In this document: positions 43,152 through 51,659 of the stretch, in pieces
How the letters are laid out: each line of letters opens with the position of its first letter
Position numbering within the stretch: position 1 is the first letter of the stretch
Notes under the pieces: generated by a model
Database searches by the model: none
Seen by the model: only the letters and a program-made list of their open reading frames with translations
Told to the model about the DNA's origin: nothing
Made by a program: the position numbers and the translations under genes
DNA from: Thauera sp. 28
Lineage (GTDB): Bacteria; Pseudomonadota; Gammaproteobacteria; Burkholderiales; Rhodocyclaceae
DNA: 64,000 bases
NCBI RefSeq assembly: GCF_000310145.2
Contig: NZ_AMXA01000021.1
Location: forward strand, 1 to 64,000
Direction of reading: 5' to 3'

Positions 43152-44432
43152 TTAGTCGACCGCGTACATCACCTGCCCCTCGACCAGGGTGTAGCGCACC
43201 TTGCCCGGCAGCTCCATGCCGAGGAAGGGCGTGTTCTTGCCCTGGCTGCGCAGGTTGTCACGGGTAACGGTGACGTGGGTGTCGGGGTCGAACACGCAGA
43301 TGTCCGCACGTGCACCTACCGCCAGGTGGCCGGCCTTGGTGATGCCGACGATCCTGGCCGCATCGGAGGTGATGCGGGCGAGGCCATCAAGCAGCGACAG
43401 GCCGGCGCGCTCGGCCCATTTCAGCGTGAGCGGCAGCAGCAGTTCCAGGCCGGTGGCACCGGGCTCGGATTCCGAGAAGGGGGCTTGCTTGCCGTCGTCG
43501 TCCACCGGGGTGTGGTCCGAGCACAGCGCGTTGACGCGGCATTCGGCCAGCCCTCGACACAGCGCCTCGCGATCGCGCTGGCTGCGCAGCGGCGGGATGA
43601 GGTGGCAGTTGGAGTCGAAGTAGCCGATATCCATGTCACACAGGTGCACATGGTTGATCGACACGTCGCAGGTGACGTCCATGCCCTCGGCACGTGCCTG
43701 CTCGATGAGCGCCAGGCCGGCAGCGGACGACAGGCGGGTGATGTGCAGGCGTGCGCCGGTGATCTTGGCAAGCTCCAGATAGGTGAACAGCGCCACCGTC
43801 TCGGCGGCGACCGGGATCCCTGCCAGGCCCATGCGCGTGGCGACTTCACCGTCATGGGCGTTGCCGCCGCGCGACAGGAAAGGTGCGAGCGGTTGCAGCC
43901 AGACACGGAAGTCGAAGGTGGCGGCGTACTGCAATGCACGCATCAGTACGGCGTTGTCGACGATTGGCACGTTGGCCTGCGAGAAGGCAACGCAGCCGGC
44001 TTCGACCAGTTCGGCCATCTCCGACAGGCGCTCGCCCTTGAGACCGATGGTGAGCGCGCCCACAGGGTAGATGTGGGCGCGGTTGAGCTTCTTGGCGCGG
44101 TAGGTGAGCATCTCGACCAGCCCGGGCTCGTCGAGCGCGGGGTCGGTGTCGGGCGGGATCGCCAGGCTGGTGACGCCGCCGGCCATCGCCGCCTCCATCT
44201 CGGATTCGAGCGTGGCGCGGTACTCGAAGCCGGGTTCGCGCAGGCGTGCGGCGAGGTCAATGAAGCCGGGGGCGACGACCAGGCCGCTGGCGTCGATCGT
44301 GCGCTCGGCGACGAAGCCGTCCGGCGCCTGGCCGAGGGCGACGATCTTGCCGCCAGATACATACACGTTCTGCACCGCGTCGCTGCGGTTGGCCGGATCG
44401 ATGACGCGGCCGTTGGAAATCAGGATGTTCAT
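43152..44432 (-). CDS. pyrC': Dihydroorotase-like protein, predicted inactive (ATCase-associated PyrC')
   Basis: A 426-residue dihydroorotase homologue directly downstream of pyrB. The zinc motif at the start of the barrel, normally GFIDLHVHLREPG, reads GFIDLAARLREPG. Both metal-binding histidines are therefore replaced, and catalysis is not expected. The C-terminal CSDHTPVDDDGKQAPFSESE and the fold-defining segments are kept. In Pseudomonas the corresponding non-catalytic pyrC' product is needed to assemble active aspartate transcarbamoylase, so a structural role is likely here. It lies 27 bp after pyrB in ruvX-pyrR-pyrB-pyrC'. A catalytic PyrC must be encoded elsewhere. An alternative view as an active but divergent enzyme is unlikely. 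Confidence 0.93.
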   Translation of the reverse strand: MNILISNGRVIDPANRSDAVQNVYVSGGKIVALGQAPDGFVAERTIDASGLVVAPGFIDLAARLREPGFEYRATLESEMEAAMAGGVTSLAIPPDTDPALDEPGLVEMLTYRAKKLNRAHIYPVGALTIGLKGERLSEMAELVEAGCVAFSQANVPIVDNAVLMRALQYAATFDFRVWLQPLAPFLSRGGNAHDGEVATRMGLAGIPVAAETVALFTYLELAKITGARLHITRLSSAAGLALIEQARAEGMDVTCDVSINHVHLCDMDIGYFDSNCHLIPPLRSQRDREALCRGLAECRVNALCSDHTPVDDDGKQAPFSESEPGATGLELLLPLTLKWAERAGLSLLDGLARITSDAARIVGITKAGHLAVGARADICVFDPDTHVTVTRDNLRSQGKNTPFLGMELPGKVRYTLVEGQVMYAVD

Positions 44433-44459
44433 GCTCTATTGCCTATCGGTAGTGGGCGC

Positions 44460-45419
44460 TCAGTGGCTGCCCAGCATGCTCATGACCGCCATGCGTACGG
44501 CGATGCCGAAGGTGACCTGGGGCAGGATGACCGCCTGCGCGCCGTCGGCCACTGCCGAGTCGATCTCGACGCCGCGGTTCATCGGCCCGGGGTGCATCAC
44601 GATGGCGTCGGGCTTGGCCAGCGCCAGCTTTTCGGCGGTGAGGCCCCAGATCTTGTAGTACTCCTGCGGTGTGGGCAGCAGCGCGCCGTTCATGCGCTCG
44701 TTCTGCAGGCGCAGCATCATCACTACGTCCACACCCTTCAGCCCCTCGCGCATGTCGTGGAACACGCGTACGCCCAGCTTCTCGACCTCGGTCGGCAGCA
44801 GGGTCTTGGGACCGATCACGCGCACCTCGGGCACGCCCAGCGTGGTCAGCGCGGCGATCTGGCTGCGCGCCACGCGCGAGTGCAGCACGTCACCGACGAT
44901 CGCCACCGTCAGGTTGGTGAAGTCCTGCTTGAAGTGGCGGATCGTGTACATGTCCAGCAGGCCCTGCGTCGGGTGCGCATGGCGGCCGTCGCCGGCATTG
45001 ACCACGTGGATGTGGTCGCGCCCGGTATTCTGCAGGTGCTGGGCGATGAGCATCGGTGCACCGCTGGCGGCGTGGCGCACGACGAACATGTCGGCCTGCA
45101 TCGCACACAGGTTGTCGACGGTGTCGAGCAGGCTCTCGCCCTTGGCGGCCGAACTGGTGTTGATGTTGAGGTTCACCACGTCGGCCGACAGGCGCTTGGC
45201 GGCGATCTCGAAGGTGGTGCGGGTGCGCGTCGAGTTCTCGAAGAACAGGTTGAACACGCTCTTGCCGCGCAGCAGCGGCAGCTTCTTGACCTCGCGTTCG
45301 GCGACTTCGGTGAAGGGCGCGGCGGTGTCGAGGATGGCGGTGAGGATGTTGCGCGGCAGACCGTCGAGGGTCAGCAGGTGTTGCAGTTCGCCGTGCTTGT
45401 TGAGTTGGGGGTTGCGCAT
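44460..45419 (-). CDS. pyrB: Aspartate carbamoyltransferase catalytic subunit
   Basis: First committed step of pyrimidine synthesis (carbamoyl phosphate plus aspartate to carbamoyl aspartate), 319 residues. The carbamoyl-phosphate site is [19 protein letters not shown]. Other blocks are [38 protein letters not shown] and the [12 protein letters not shown] loop. The ATG at 45419 starts [20 protein letters not shown]; an open frame upstream runs through pyrR but is a shadow. It is between pyrR (16 bp upstream) and pyrC' (27 bp downstream). There is no pyrI regulatory subunit, in keeping with the pseudomonad-type PyrB-PyrC' complex. Confidence 0.97.
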   Translation of the reverse strand: MRNPQLNKHGELQHLLTLDGLPRNILTAILDTAAPFTEVAEREVKKLPLLRGKSVFNLFFENSTRTRTTFEIAAKRLSADVVNLNINTSSAAKGESLLDTVDNLCAMQADMFVVRHAASGAPMLIAQHLQNTGRDHIHVVNAGDGRHAHPTQGLLDMYTIRHFKQDFTNLTVAIVGDVLHSRVARSQIAALTTLGVPEVRVIGPKTLLPTEVEKLGVRVFHDMREGLKGVDVVMMLRLQNERMNGALLPTPQEYYKIWGLTAEKLALAKPDAIVMHPGPMNRGVEIDSAVADGAQAVILPQVTFGIAVRMAVMSMLGSH

Positions 45420-45435
45420 CGGGCGTGCCTCGGTA

Positions 45436-45942
45436 TCAGCGGTTGGCCTGGGTGAGCTGGAGGGAGAATACGCCGTCCTCGTCGCGCCGCAGGTCCAGGT
45501 TCTGCTCGCGCGCCAGCGGCGTGGGCAGGGTGTGGGCGCAGTAGCGCGCGGCGACCGGCAGTTCGCGGCTGCCACGGTCGACCAGGACCGCGAGCTCGAC
45601 CATGGCCGGACGGCCGAAGTCGAAAAGTTCGTTGACGGCCGCGCGCGTGGTGCGGCCGGTGAACAACACGTCATCGACCAGGATGACGTGGGCACCGTCG
45701 ACATTGAACGGGATGTCCGTCTTCTGCGGCTTGGCGTGCAGTCCCTTGCTCGCGTAGTCGTCACGGTAGAAGGAGACGTCGATGGCGCCCAGGGGCTGGG
45801 CGATGCCGAGCTCGCGGTGCAGGCGCTCGGCCAGCCAGAGGCCGCCGGTGTAGATGCCGACGAGGGCGGTTGCGGGGCTGACCTGCGGGCGGATCTGTTC
45901 GGCGAGCGTTTGATACAGGGCTTCGGCGTCAAGGTCTTTCAT
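45436..45942 (-). CDS. pyrR: PyrR-type phosphoribosyltransferase/regulator
   Basis: A 168-residue protein with the type I phosphoribosyltransferase fold. The PRPP loop is [20 protein letters not shown], and the [19 protein letters not shown] and [13 protein letters not shown] segments are typical of PyrR. In Gram-positive bacteria PyrR is an RNA-binding attenuator with uracil phosphoribosyltransferase activity. In proteobacteria its regulatory role is less clear, and I saw no obvious PyrR-type RNA hairpin here. It overlaps ruvX by 14 nt and precedes pyrB by 16 bp. The start at 45942 gives [17 protein letters not shown]. Confidence 0.93.
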   Translation of the reverse strand: MKDLDAEALYQTLAEQIRPQVSPATALVGIYTGGLWLAERLHRELGIAQPLGAIDVSFYRDDYASKGLHAKPQKTDIPFNVDGAHVILVDDVLFTGRTTRAAVNELFDFGRPAMVELAVLVDRGSRELPVAARYCAHTLPTPLAREQNLDLRRDEDGVFSLQLTQANR

Positions 45943-46426
45943 GGCGGCGTGTGTCCAGGAAGGTTTGCAGGATGATCTGGGCCGCGGCGGCGTCGAGCAC
46001 GGCCTTGCGTTCGCGCCAGTGCCTGAGGCCGGCGTCGGCAAGTTCGACCTCGGCAGCGACCGAGCTCAGGCGTTCGTCCGCGGTGAGGACGGGCAGGCCG
46101 AAGCGGCCGTGGAGCTGGTTGGCAAAGCGCTGGCAGCGCGCGGTCAGCGCATGTGCGCTGCCGTCGAGGTGAGCTGGAATGCCAACCACCAGCGCGACCG
46201 GCCGCCATTCGGCGATGAGTCGGGCGATGGCCTTGAAGCGGGCGTCGTTCGATTCGTCGTGCAGCGTGGTAAGGGCGCTGGCCTGCCCGGTCTCGAGTTC
46301 GCCGGTGGCGACGCCGATGCGGGCGAGACCGAAGTCGAAGCCGAGCAGCGTACCGCGAGCGGGCAGCGCCGCACCCGCGGGTGTGGTTTCGTGACCTGTC
46401 GTCGCGGCGCGAGCCGCATCAGGCAT
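45929..46426 (-). CDS. ruvX: RuvX/YqgF pre-16S rRNA nuclease (putative Holliday junction resolvase)
   Basis: An RNase H-fold nuclease, 165 residues, thought to finish the 5' end of 16S rRNA. The first catalytic-strand motif is [18 protein letters not shown]. The [20 protein letters not shown] block and [16 protein letters not shown] with a conserved acidic residue follow, and [15 protein letters not shown] is near the end. The N-terminal 24 residues before the fold are extra and alanine-rich, so the true start may be internal. It overlaps yqgE by 8 nt upstream and pyrR by 14 nt downstream, within one leftward operon. Confidence 0.94.
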   Translation of the reverse strand: MPDAARAATTGHETTPAGAALPARGTLLGFDFGLARIGVATGELETGQASALTTLHDESNDARFKAIARLIAEWRPVALVVGIPAHLDGSAHALTARCQRFANQLHGRFGLPVLTADERLSSVAAEVELADAGLRHWRERKAVLDAAAAQIILQTFLDTRRHERP

Positions 46427-46985
46427 GCCCGGCGACCTCGCTGAGGTTGGCGAAATCGACGCCCAGCTTCTGCATGGCCGCGACCAGGCGTTCTTCGGGC
46501 GGCAGATCGAACACGATCGCCATGTCGGCAGGCACGGTCAGCCAGGCGTTGTCCATCAGTTCCTGCTCGAGCTGGCCCGCAGCCCAGCCGGCATAGCCAA
46601 GCGTGACCAGCACGTCGCGCGGCTCGCCATGGGCGCCGATCGCCTGCAGAACGTCGCGGCTGCTGGTCAGGCCAATCTCGTCGTTGACCTTGAGCGTCGA
46701 GTGCCATTCGCCGAGCGGGCGGTGGAGCACGAAGCCGCGGTCGGTCTGGACCGGACCGCCGAAATACACCGGCTGCGCATCGAAGCCGGGCGCATCGAGC
46801 GGCAGGTCGATGCGCTCGAACAAGGTGTGCAGCGTCATGTCGATCGGCCGGTTCACGATGATGCCGAGCGCACCCTGCTCGTTGTGTTCGGCGATGTAGG
46901 TGAGTGTGCGCGTGAAGTGCGGATCGGCCATGTTGGGCATGGCGATCAGGAAGTGATGCGTGAAGTTGGCCGTGGGTGTATCCAT
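46419..46985 (-). CDS. yqgE: YqgE/AlgH family protein
   Basis: A 188-residue soluble protein of the UPF0301 (YqgE/AlgH) family. It opens [20 protein letters not shown] and has the family core [36 protein letters not shown] and [20 protein letters not shown] follow. It has no known catalytic residues; AlgH has been linked to alginate regulation in pseudomonads, but the molecular role is unsettled. It is the first gene of yqgE-ruvX-pyrR-pyrB-pyrC' and overlaps ruvX by 8 nt, a widely conserved pairing. Confidence 0.94.
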   Translation of the reverse strand: MDTPTANFTHHFLIAMPNMADPHFTRTLTYIAEHNEQGALGIIVNRPIDMTLHTLFERIDLPLDAPGFDAQPVYFGGPVQTDRGFVLHRPLGEWHSTLKVNDEIGLTSSRDVLQAIGAHGEPRDVLVTLGYAGWAAGQLEQELMDNAWLTVPADMAIVFDLPPEERLVAAMQKLGVDFANLSEVAGHA

Positions 46986-47067
46986 GCGCCGATTTTACGC
47001 CGATCACCCCGGTTCATGGCGCGGGGCCTGTGTCAATTTTGGTGTGGAGATCGTTGGCCCGCTCCGG

Positions 47068-47104
47068 GCCCCGAGTGCAGGCGCTTTGCGCCTGGACTCG
47101 GGGC
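47068..47104. terminator. Long hairpin downstream of the chemoreceptor gene
   Basis: GCCCCGAGTGCAGGCGC pairs with GCGCCTGGACTCGGGGC across a 3-nt loop with a single mismatch, a 17-position stem. It lies just beyond the TAG of the leftward chemoreceptor gene (47120). There is no T-run on either strand. It is the only notable structure in the 134-bp gap. Confidence 0.55.
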
Positions 47105-47119
47105 GGCAGGGCGTCCGTG

Positions 47120-48784
47120 CTACATCCTGAACCGGCGCAGCATGCTGTCGATGTTCTTGGCCATCTCGTGCAGCGTGTGTGCGGCGACGGAGGTCTGCTC
47201 GACCACGCTGGCGTTGTGCTCGGCCATCTCGGCGATGCGCTCGACGTTGCGGGCGATGTCATTGGCGGCTGCGCCCTGTTCGCGCAAGGCCGTCGAGATC
47301 TCGCCGACCACGCTGTCGACTGCCTGGGCGCTGGCGTCGATGCGGCCGATGGCCTCGCCTGCCTGATTGGCGACGGCGACCCCTTCGGTTGCGGTGGTGG
47401 CGCTGTGTTCCATGACGCCGGACACGTCACCGACGCTGTTCTGGATCGCGCCCACCAATTGGCCGATCTCGGTGGTGGAGAGCGCGGTGCGTTCGGCCAG
47501 CTTGCGTACTTCGTCCGCCACCACAGCGAACCCGCGGCCTTGCTCGCCGGCCCGTGCAGCCTCGATTGCGGCGTTGAGGGCGAGCAGGTTGGTCTGGTCG
47601 GCGACGTCGCGAATCACCCCGACCACACGCGAGATCTCGCTGGTGCGATCGCGCAGCTCGCTCACCCGGAGCGTAGCGGAATGCGTGCTCTCGGCGATCG
47701 ATCGCATGCCGGTCACCGCCTGGTTGATCACGGCGCTGCCCTGCTTGCTCTGGTCGCCCGCCTCCTGCGCCAGGCGCGCAGCTTCGCGCGCCGAGTCGGC
47801 GACGTGGTTGATGCTGACCGTCACCTCCTCGACCGAGGCCGCCATCGATGCCGCGGCTTCGCTCTGATGCCCCGAGGCTTTGGCCACACTGTCCGCCGAG
47901 GTGGTCAGCTGCAAGGCCGAGCTCGAGAGCTGCTCCGCCGAGTGCTGCAGGGCGCCGATGATCTGGCGCAGGTTGCGTTGCATGGCTTCAAGGGCAGCGC
48001 CGAGTCGGCTGAGTTCGTCATTGCCGCCGCTGAGTGCGATTGGGCGGTCAAGGCGCCCTTCGGCGATCGTCTCCGCCGTCGCGAGTGCTTCGCCAAGCGG
48101 ACGCGTGATCGAGCGCAGGATCGCGAAGCCCACCATGAGCCCCAGCAGTACGGCGGCGATGACCAGGCCTGAGAGCAGCCACTGCTGGCCGCGATAGGCG
48201 CGCTCGGCATCCGCCGTCAGCGCCTCGCCCTTCTTGAGTTGAACCGCGGCGAGTTGATCGAGCAAGGTGAAGCGCGACATCATCATTGCCTGCCCTTCGA
48301 CGATGAAGCGACGCTGGACCGCCATCGAGAAGTCGTCCTGGCTCAGGGCCGAAGTCGTATCGCGAACCAGGGGCAGAATCTCCTTGAGCGCTTCGTCGAA
48401 CTGCGCCACCAGGGCGCGCTCTTCGGCATCGATGGATCGTCCCGCCTGATAGCCCTGCCAGCTCTGGGTCAAGGTGGCCACATGCTTGGTGACCCGTTCC
48501 AGGTGCAGCGACGTCGGGTGATTGTGCAGTGCCACCAGTGCGTGCCCGGGCTGATGCTGAAGCGCACGCAGCAGCTCGAGGTTGATCCCCTGAACTGCCC
48601 CCCGGACCTCGCCCAGGTGCTGCATCGGCGTCAGCTGTTCGGTATGCATGCGCTGCAGGCTGGATACGGTCGATGCCATGCCATAGAGGCCGAGTGTGCC
48701 AATGCCGAGCATGAATGCCAGCATAAGCACCTGCAGGATACCCAGGCGTAACCCTACTCTCAGTGAGGAAAAGAGGCCGTTCAT
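47120..48784 (-). CDS. Methyl-accepting chemotaxis protein
   Basis: A 554-residue transmembrane chemoreceptor. A first helix (about 14-36) and second helix (about 203-225) flank a periplasmic four-helix-bundle-type sensor of about 165 residues. A HAMP domain follows ([20 protein letters not shown]). The cytoplasmic signalling tip is [20 protein letters not shown], then [18 protein letters not shown]. There is no C-terminal pentapeptide tether for CheR/CheB. GGAG precedes the ATG. A FliA-like promoter lies 60 bp upstream, so it probably belongs to the flagellar rather than the pilus regulon. The ligand is unknown. Confidence 0.95.
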   Translation of the reverse strand: MNGLFSSLRVGLRLGILQVLMLAFMLGIGTLGLYGMASTVSSLQRMHTEQLTPMQHLGEVRGAVQGINLELLRALQHQPGHALVALHNHPTSLHLERVTKHVATLTQSWQGYQAGRSIDAEERALVAQFDEALKEILPLVRDTTSALSQDDFSMAVQRRFIVEGQAMMMSRFTLLDQLAAVQLKKGEALTADAERAYRGQQWLLSGLVIAAVLLGLMVGFAILRSITRPLGEALATAETIAEGRLDRPIALSGGNDELSRLGAALEAMQRNLRQIIGALQHSAEQLSSSALQLTTSADSVAKASGHQSEAAASMAASVEEVTVSINHVADSAREAARLAQEAGDQSKQGSAVINQAVTGMRSIAESTHSATLRVSELRDRTSEISRVVGVIRDVADQTNLLALNAAIEAARAGEQGRGFAVVADEVRKLAERTALSTTEIGQLVGAIQNSVGDVSGVMEHSATTATEGVAVANQAGEAIGRIDASAQAVDSVVGEISTALREQGAAANDIARNVERIAEMAEHNASVVEQTSVAAHTLHEMAKNIDSMLRRFRM

Positions 48785-48843
48785 TCAGAACTCCGATTCT
48801 TCGGGATGTTGTTGTTGGACACTGCCAGGGGATGCTGACCAGA

Positions 48844-48871
48844 ATATCGGCAGGGCGTGGTCATGTCTTGA
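48844..48871 (-). promoter_or_regulatory. Candidate sigma-28 (FliA) promoter of the chemoreceptor gene
   Basis: On the minus strand, TCAA and GCCGATAT are separated by 16 nt. The consensus is TAAA-N15-GCCGATAA; the -10 part matches 7 of 8 positions. A start near 48837 gives a leader of about 53 nt. Chemoreceptor genes are common FliA targets, which supports the reading; the -35 match is only partial. Confidence 0.45.
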
Positions 48872-48934
48872 GCCGCCGCGGTCCGATCACTTGGTCCGTG
48901 TCTGGTGAGCCGAGGGAATGTGTGCAGGATGCGC

Positions 48935-48963
48935 CATAATGTGCTCAAACTTGTCCTGGACAA
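48935..48963 (+). promoter_or_regulatory. Photolyase promoter region with TTGTCCTGGACAA palindrome
   Basis: A -10-like CATAAT (48935-48940) is followed by a perfect 13-bp inverted repeat, TTGTCC-T-GGACAA (48951-48963), that ends 3 nt before the photolyase ATG. A repressor bound there would block initiation or early elongation. No -35 and no known operator consensus is recognised. Confidence 0.3.
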
Positions 48964-48966
48964 AAC

Positions 48967-50412
48967 ATGCCATCCGCCCTTGTCTGGTTTCGCCGTGACC
49001 TGCGCAGCTTCGACCATGCCGCCTTGTATCATGCCTTGCGCTTTGCCGATCGTGTGCATTGCGTTTTCGTGTTCGATAGCGCGATTCTCGATGCGCTGCC
49101 CTCGAAAGCCGACCGCAGGGTCGAGTTCATACAGCGCAGCCTGATCGAACTCGATGCCGGGCTCGATGCCCTGTCCCGCGCAGCGGGAGGTGGGGGGGCA
49201 GGGCTGATCGTCCGCCATGGCCGTGCCGATGAACTGATCCCGGCGCTCGCGCTCGAGTTGGGTGTGGACAAGGTATTCGCCAACCGCGATTACGAACCGG
49301 CGGCGATCCAGCGCGACAGCCGTGTGGCTCAGCGCCTGGCTGAAGCCGGTATCGGCTTCGAGGACTTCAAGGACCAGGTCGTGTTCGAGCGCGACGAGGT
49401 GCTGACCCAGGCTGGCCGTCCGTTCAGCGTATTCACGCCTTACAAGAATGCCTGGCTGAGGATGGTGGACGAAGCCTGCCTCGCGTCATGGCCCGTCGAG
49501 CCCCTTGCAGGCCGCCTGGCGCCACGGCAGGCTGGCGACGGCGTACCGGCGCTCGGCGCGATCGGTTTCGAGGCGACCAACCTGACCGCGATGAGGATGC
49601 CGGTGGGCATGAGTGGCGGCAGGCAGCTGTTAGACGACTTTCTCGCCCGCATCGAGCGTTACAAGCGCGCCCGCGACTTCCCCGCGGTGAAAGGGGTGAG
49701 CTATCTGTCGACCCACCTGCGCTTTGGCACGGTGTCGGTGCGCCAGCTTTGCGCGGCGGCGCGCAGCCGCGGTGGCGAGGGGGCGGAATGCTGGCTCGGC
49801 GAGCTGATCTGGCGCGACTTCTACCACATGATCCTTTGGCACAACCCGCATGTGCTCGAGCGCACCTTCCGGCCGGAGTACGCGGCGATCGTCTGGGACG
49901 ACGACGCTGAGCTGTTCGAGGCCTGGTGCGAGGCGCGCACAGGCTATCCGATCGTGGATGCGGCCATGCGCCAGCTCAACCAGACCGGCTACATGCACAA
50001 CCGGCTGCGCATGATCGTGGCGTCTTTCCTGACCAAGGACCTGGGTATCGACTGGCGGCGCGGCGAGCGCTACTTCGCCGACCACCTCAACGACTACGAT
50101 CTTGCGGCCAACAATGGAGGCTGGCAGTGGGCGGCCTCTACCGGCTGCGATGCCCAACCCTGGTTCCGCATCTTCAACCCGGTAACTCAGTCGCAGAAGT
50201 TCGACCCGGAGGGGCGTTTCATTCGCCGCTACCTGCCCGAGCTTGCACGCGTGCCGGACAAATTCATCCATGCGCCGTGGACAATGGGCGGCATCGATCA
50301 GAGCGCATGCCGGACCCGGATCGGCGCGGACTATCCGGCGCCGATCGTGGATCACGCGGCCGCACGCGAGCGCACGCTGCTGCGCTTCGGGGTGCTCAAG
50401 GATGGTGGATGA
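48967..50412 (+). CDS. phrB: Deoxyribodipyrimidine photo-lyase (CPD photolyase)
   Basis: Light-driven repair of cyclobutane pyrimidine dimers, 481 residues. The N-terminal antenna domain opens SALVWFRRDLRSFDHAALYH. The FAD domain has GVSYLSTHLRFGTVSVRQL, CWLGELIWRDFYHMILW, GYPIVDAAMRQLNQTGYMHN and the tryptophan/FAD region DLAANNGGWQWAASTGCDAQ. It belongs to the class I CPD photolyase group from its length and these blocks. The ATG at 48967 has no strong ribosome site and sits directly after a palindrome. The PatB-like gene starts 71 bp downstream. Confidence 0.96.
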   Translation: MPSALVWFRRDLRSFDHAALYHALRFADRVHCVFVFDSAILDALPSKADRRVEFIQRSLIELDAGLDALSRAAGGGGAGLIVRHGRADELIPALALELGVDKVFANRDYEPAAIQRDSRVAQRLAEAGIGFEDFKDQVVFERDEVLTQAGRPFSVFTPYKNAWLRMVDEACLASWPVEPLAGRLAPRQAGDGVPALGAIGFEATNLTAMRMPVGMSGGRQLLDDFLARIERYKRARDFPAVKGVSYLSTHLRFGTVSVRQLCAAARSRGGEGAECWLGELIWRDFYHMILWHNPHVLERTFRPEYAAIVWDDDAELFEAWCEARTGYPIVDAAMRQLNQTGYMHNRLRMIVASFLTKDLGIDWRRGERYFADHLNDYDLAANNGGWQWAASTGCDAQPWFRIFNPVTQSQKFDPEGRFIRRYLPELARVPDKFIHAPWTMGGIDQSACRTRIGADYPAPIVDHAAARERTLLRFGVLKDGG

Positions 50413-50483
50413 GTCGGCACGGCAGCGTGCAGGCTCGGGCCGCAATGCGGGACAATGCGTGTCCTGTCCCCGGATCCTGCACC

Positions 50484-51644
50484 ATGACCGCCGAGCCTTT
50501 CGATTTCGACCGTATCATCGACCGCCGCAGCCTGCCGAGCGAGAAGTGGGGGCGCTATGCCGGGCGCGACGTGCTGCCGCTGTGGGTCGCTGACATGGAT
50601 TTCGCGGCGCCGCCTGCGGTGCTCGAGGCGCTGCAGCAGCGCGTTGGCCATGGCGTGTTCGGCTACACGGAGGCCTGGCCCTCGCTCGTCGACGCGGTGA
50701 TCGACGGTTTGCGGCGCGACCACGATTGGTCGATCGAAGCCGACTGGCTGGTGTGGCTGCCGGGCGTGGTCACGGGCTTCAACCTCGCCTGCGCCATCGC
50801 GGGCGAGGCGGGCGATGGCGTGCTGACTGCCGCGCCCGTGTATCCGCCTTTCCTGAGTGCGCCGGCGAACGTCGGCCGGGTGCTGCAGCGCTGCGATCTG
50901 GCGCTGCAAGACGGGCGCTGGCAGTGGGACTGGGACGCGCTTGCCGCAGCCAGTTCGTCGCGAAGCCGCCTGCTGCTGCTGTGCAGCCCGCACAACCCGG
51001 TCGGCCGCGTGTTCGACGAGGCCGAACTGCGTCGTCTTGCAGCGTTTGCGGCCGAGCGTGACCTGCTGATCTGCTCGGACGAGATCCACTGCGGCCTGGT
51101 GCTTGACGAGGCGCGTCCGCATCGCCCGATCGCCGCGCTCGACGAGGCGACGGCGCGGCGCACGATCACCCTGATGGCACCCTCCAAGACCTGGAACATT
51201 CCCGCGCTTTACTGCGCCTTCGCGGTGATCCCCGATGACGCGGTGCGTCGACGCTACCGGCAGGCCATGCGCGGCATCGTGCCTCATGCGAACGTACTCG
51301 GCATGGTGGCGGCCGAGGCGGCGTATCGCGATGGCGACGACTGGCGGCAGGCGCTGCTTGCCTATCTGCGCGGCAATCGTGCGCGCGTGGTGGAGGCGGT
51401 GGGCAAGATGCCCGGGCTTGAGATGGTCGTACCCGAAGCGACCTACCTGGCCTGGATCGACTGCCGGCAGATGATGGCCGAGCGCGCGCAGACCGACCCG
51501 ACGGCCTTCTTCGAGGCCGCCGGCGTCGGCTTGTCGGATGGTGCAGCCTTTGGCGCTCCCGGCTTCGTCCGTCTCAACTTCGGTTGTCCGCGTGCGACGC
51601 TCGACGAAGCCCTCGCGCGCATGGCGCGTGCGCTCGGTGCCTGA
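50484..51644 (+). CDS. PatB/MalY-family PLP-dependent aminotransferase (putative cystathionine beta-lyase)
   Basis: A 386-residue fold-type I PLP enzyme of the MalY/PatB group, which cleaves C-S bonds in cystathionine or cysteine. It opens FDFDRIIDRRSLPSEKWGRY, and WVADMDFAAPPAVLEAL is a hallmark. LCSPHNPVGRVF and ICSDEIHCGLVLD are cofactor contacts, and the PLP lysine lies in LMAPSKTWNIPALYCAF. The ATG at 50484 (ACCATG) is used; a longer open frame upstream reads through phrB and is a shadow. It follows phrB with 71 bp between. The biological substrate is not evident from context. Confidence 0.92.
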   Translation: MTAEPFDFDRIIDRRSLPSEKWGRYAGRDVLPLWVADMDFAAPPAVLEALQQRVGHGVFGYTEAWPSLVDAVIDGLRRDHDWSIEADWLVWLPGVVTGFNLACAIAGEAGDGVLTAAPVYPPFLSAPANVGRVLQRCDLALQDGRWQWDWDALAAASSSRSRLLLLCSPHNPVGRVFDEAELRRLAAFAAERDLLICSDEIHCGLVLDEARPHRPIAALDEATARRTITLMAPSKTWNIPALYCAFAVIPDDAVRRRYRQAMRGIVPHANVLGMVAAEAAYRDGDDWRQALLAYLRGNRARVVEAVGKMPGLEMVVPEATYLAWIDCRQMMAERAQTDPTAFFEAAGVGLSDGAAFGAPGFVRLNFGCPRATLDEALARMARALGA

Positions 51645-51659
51645 GCCGCAGCGCCTGTC

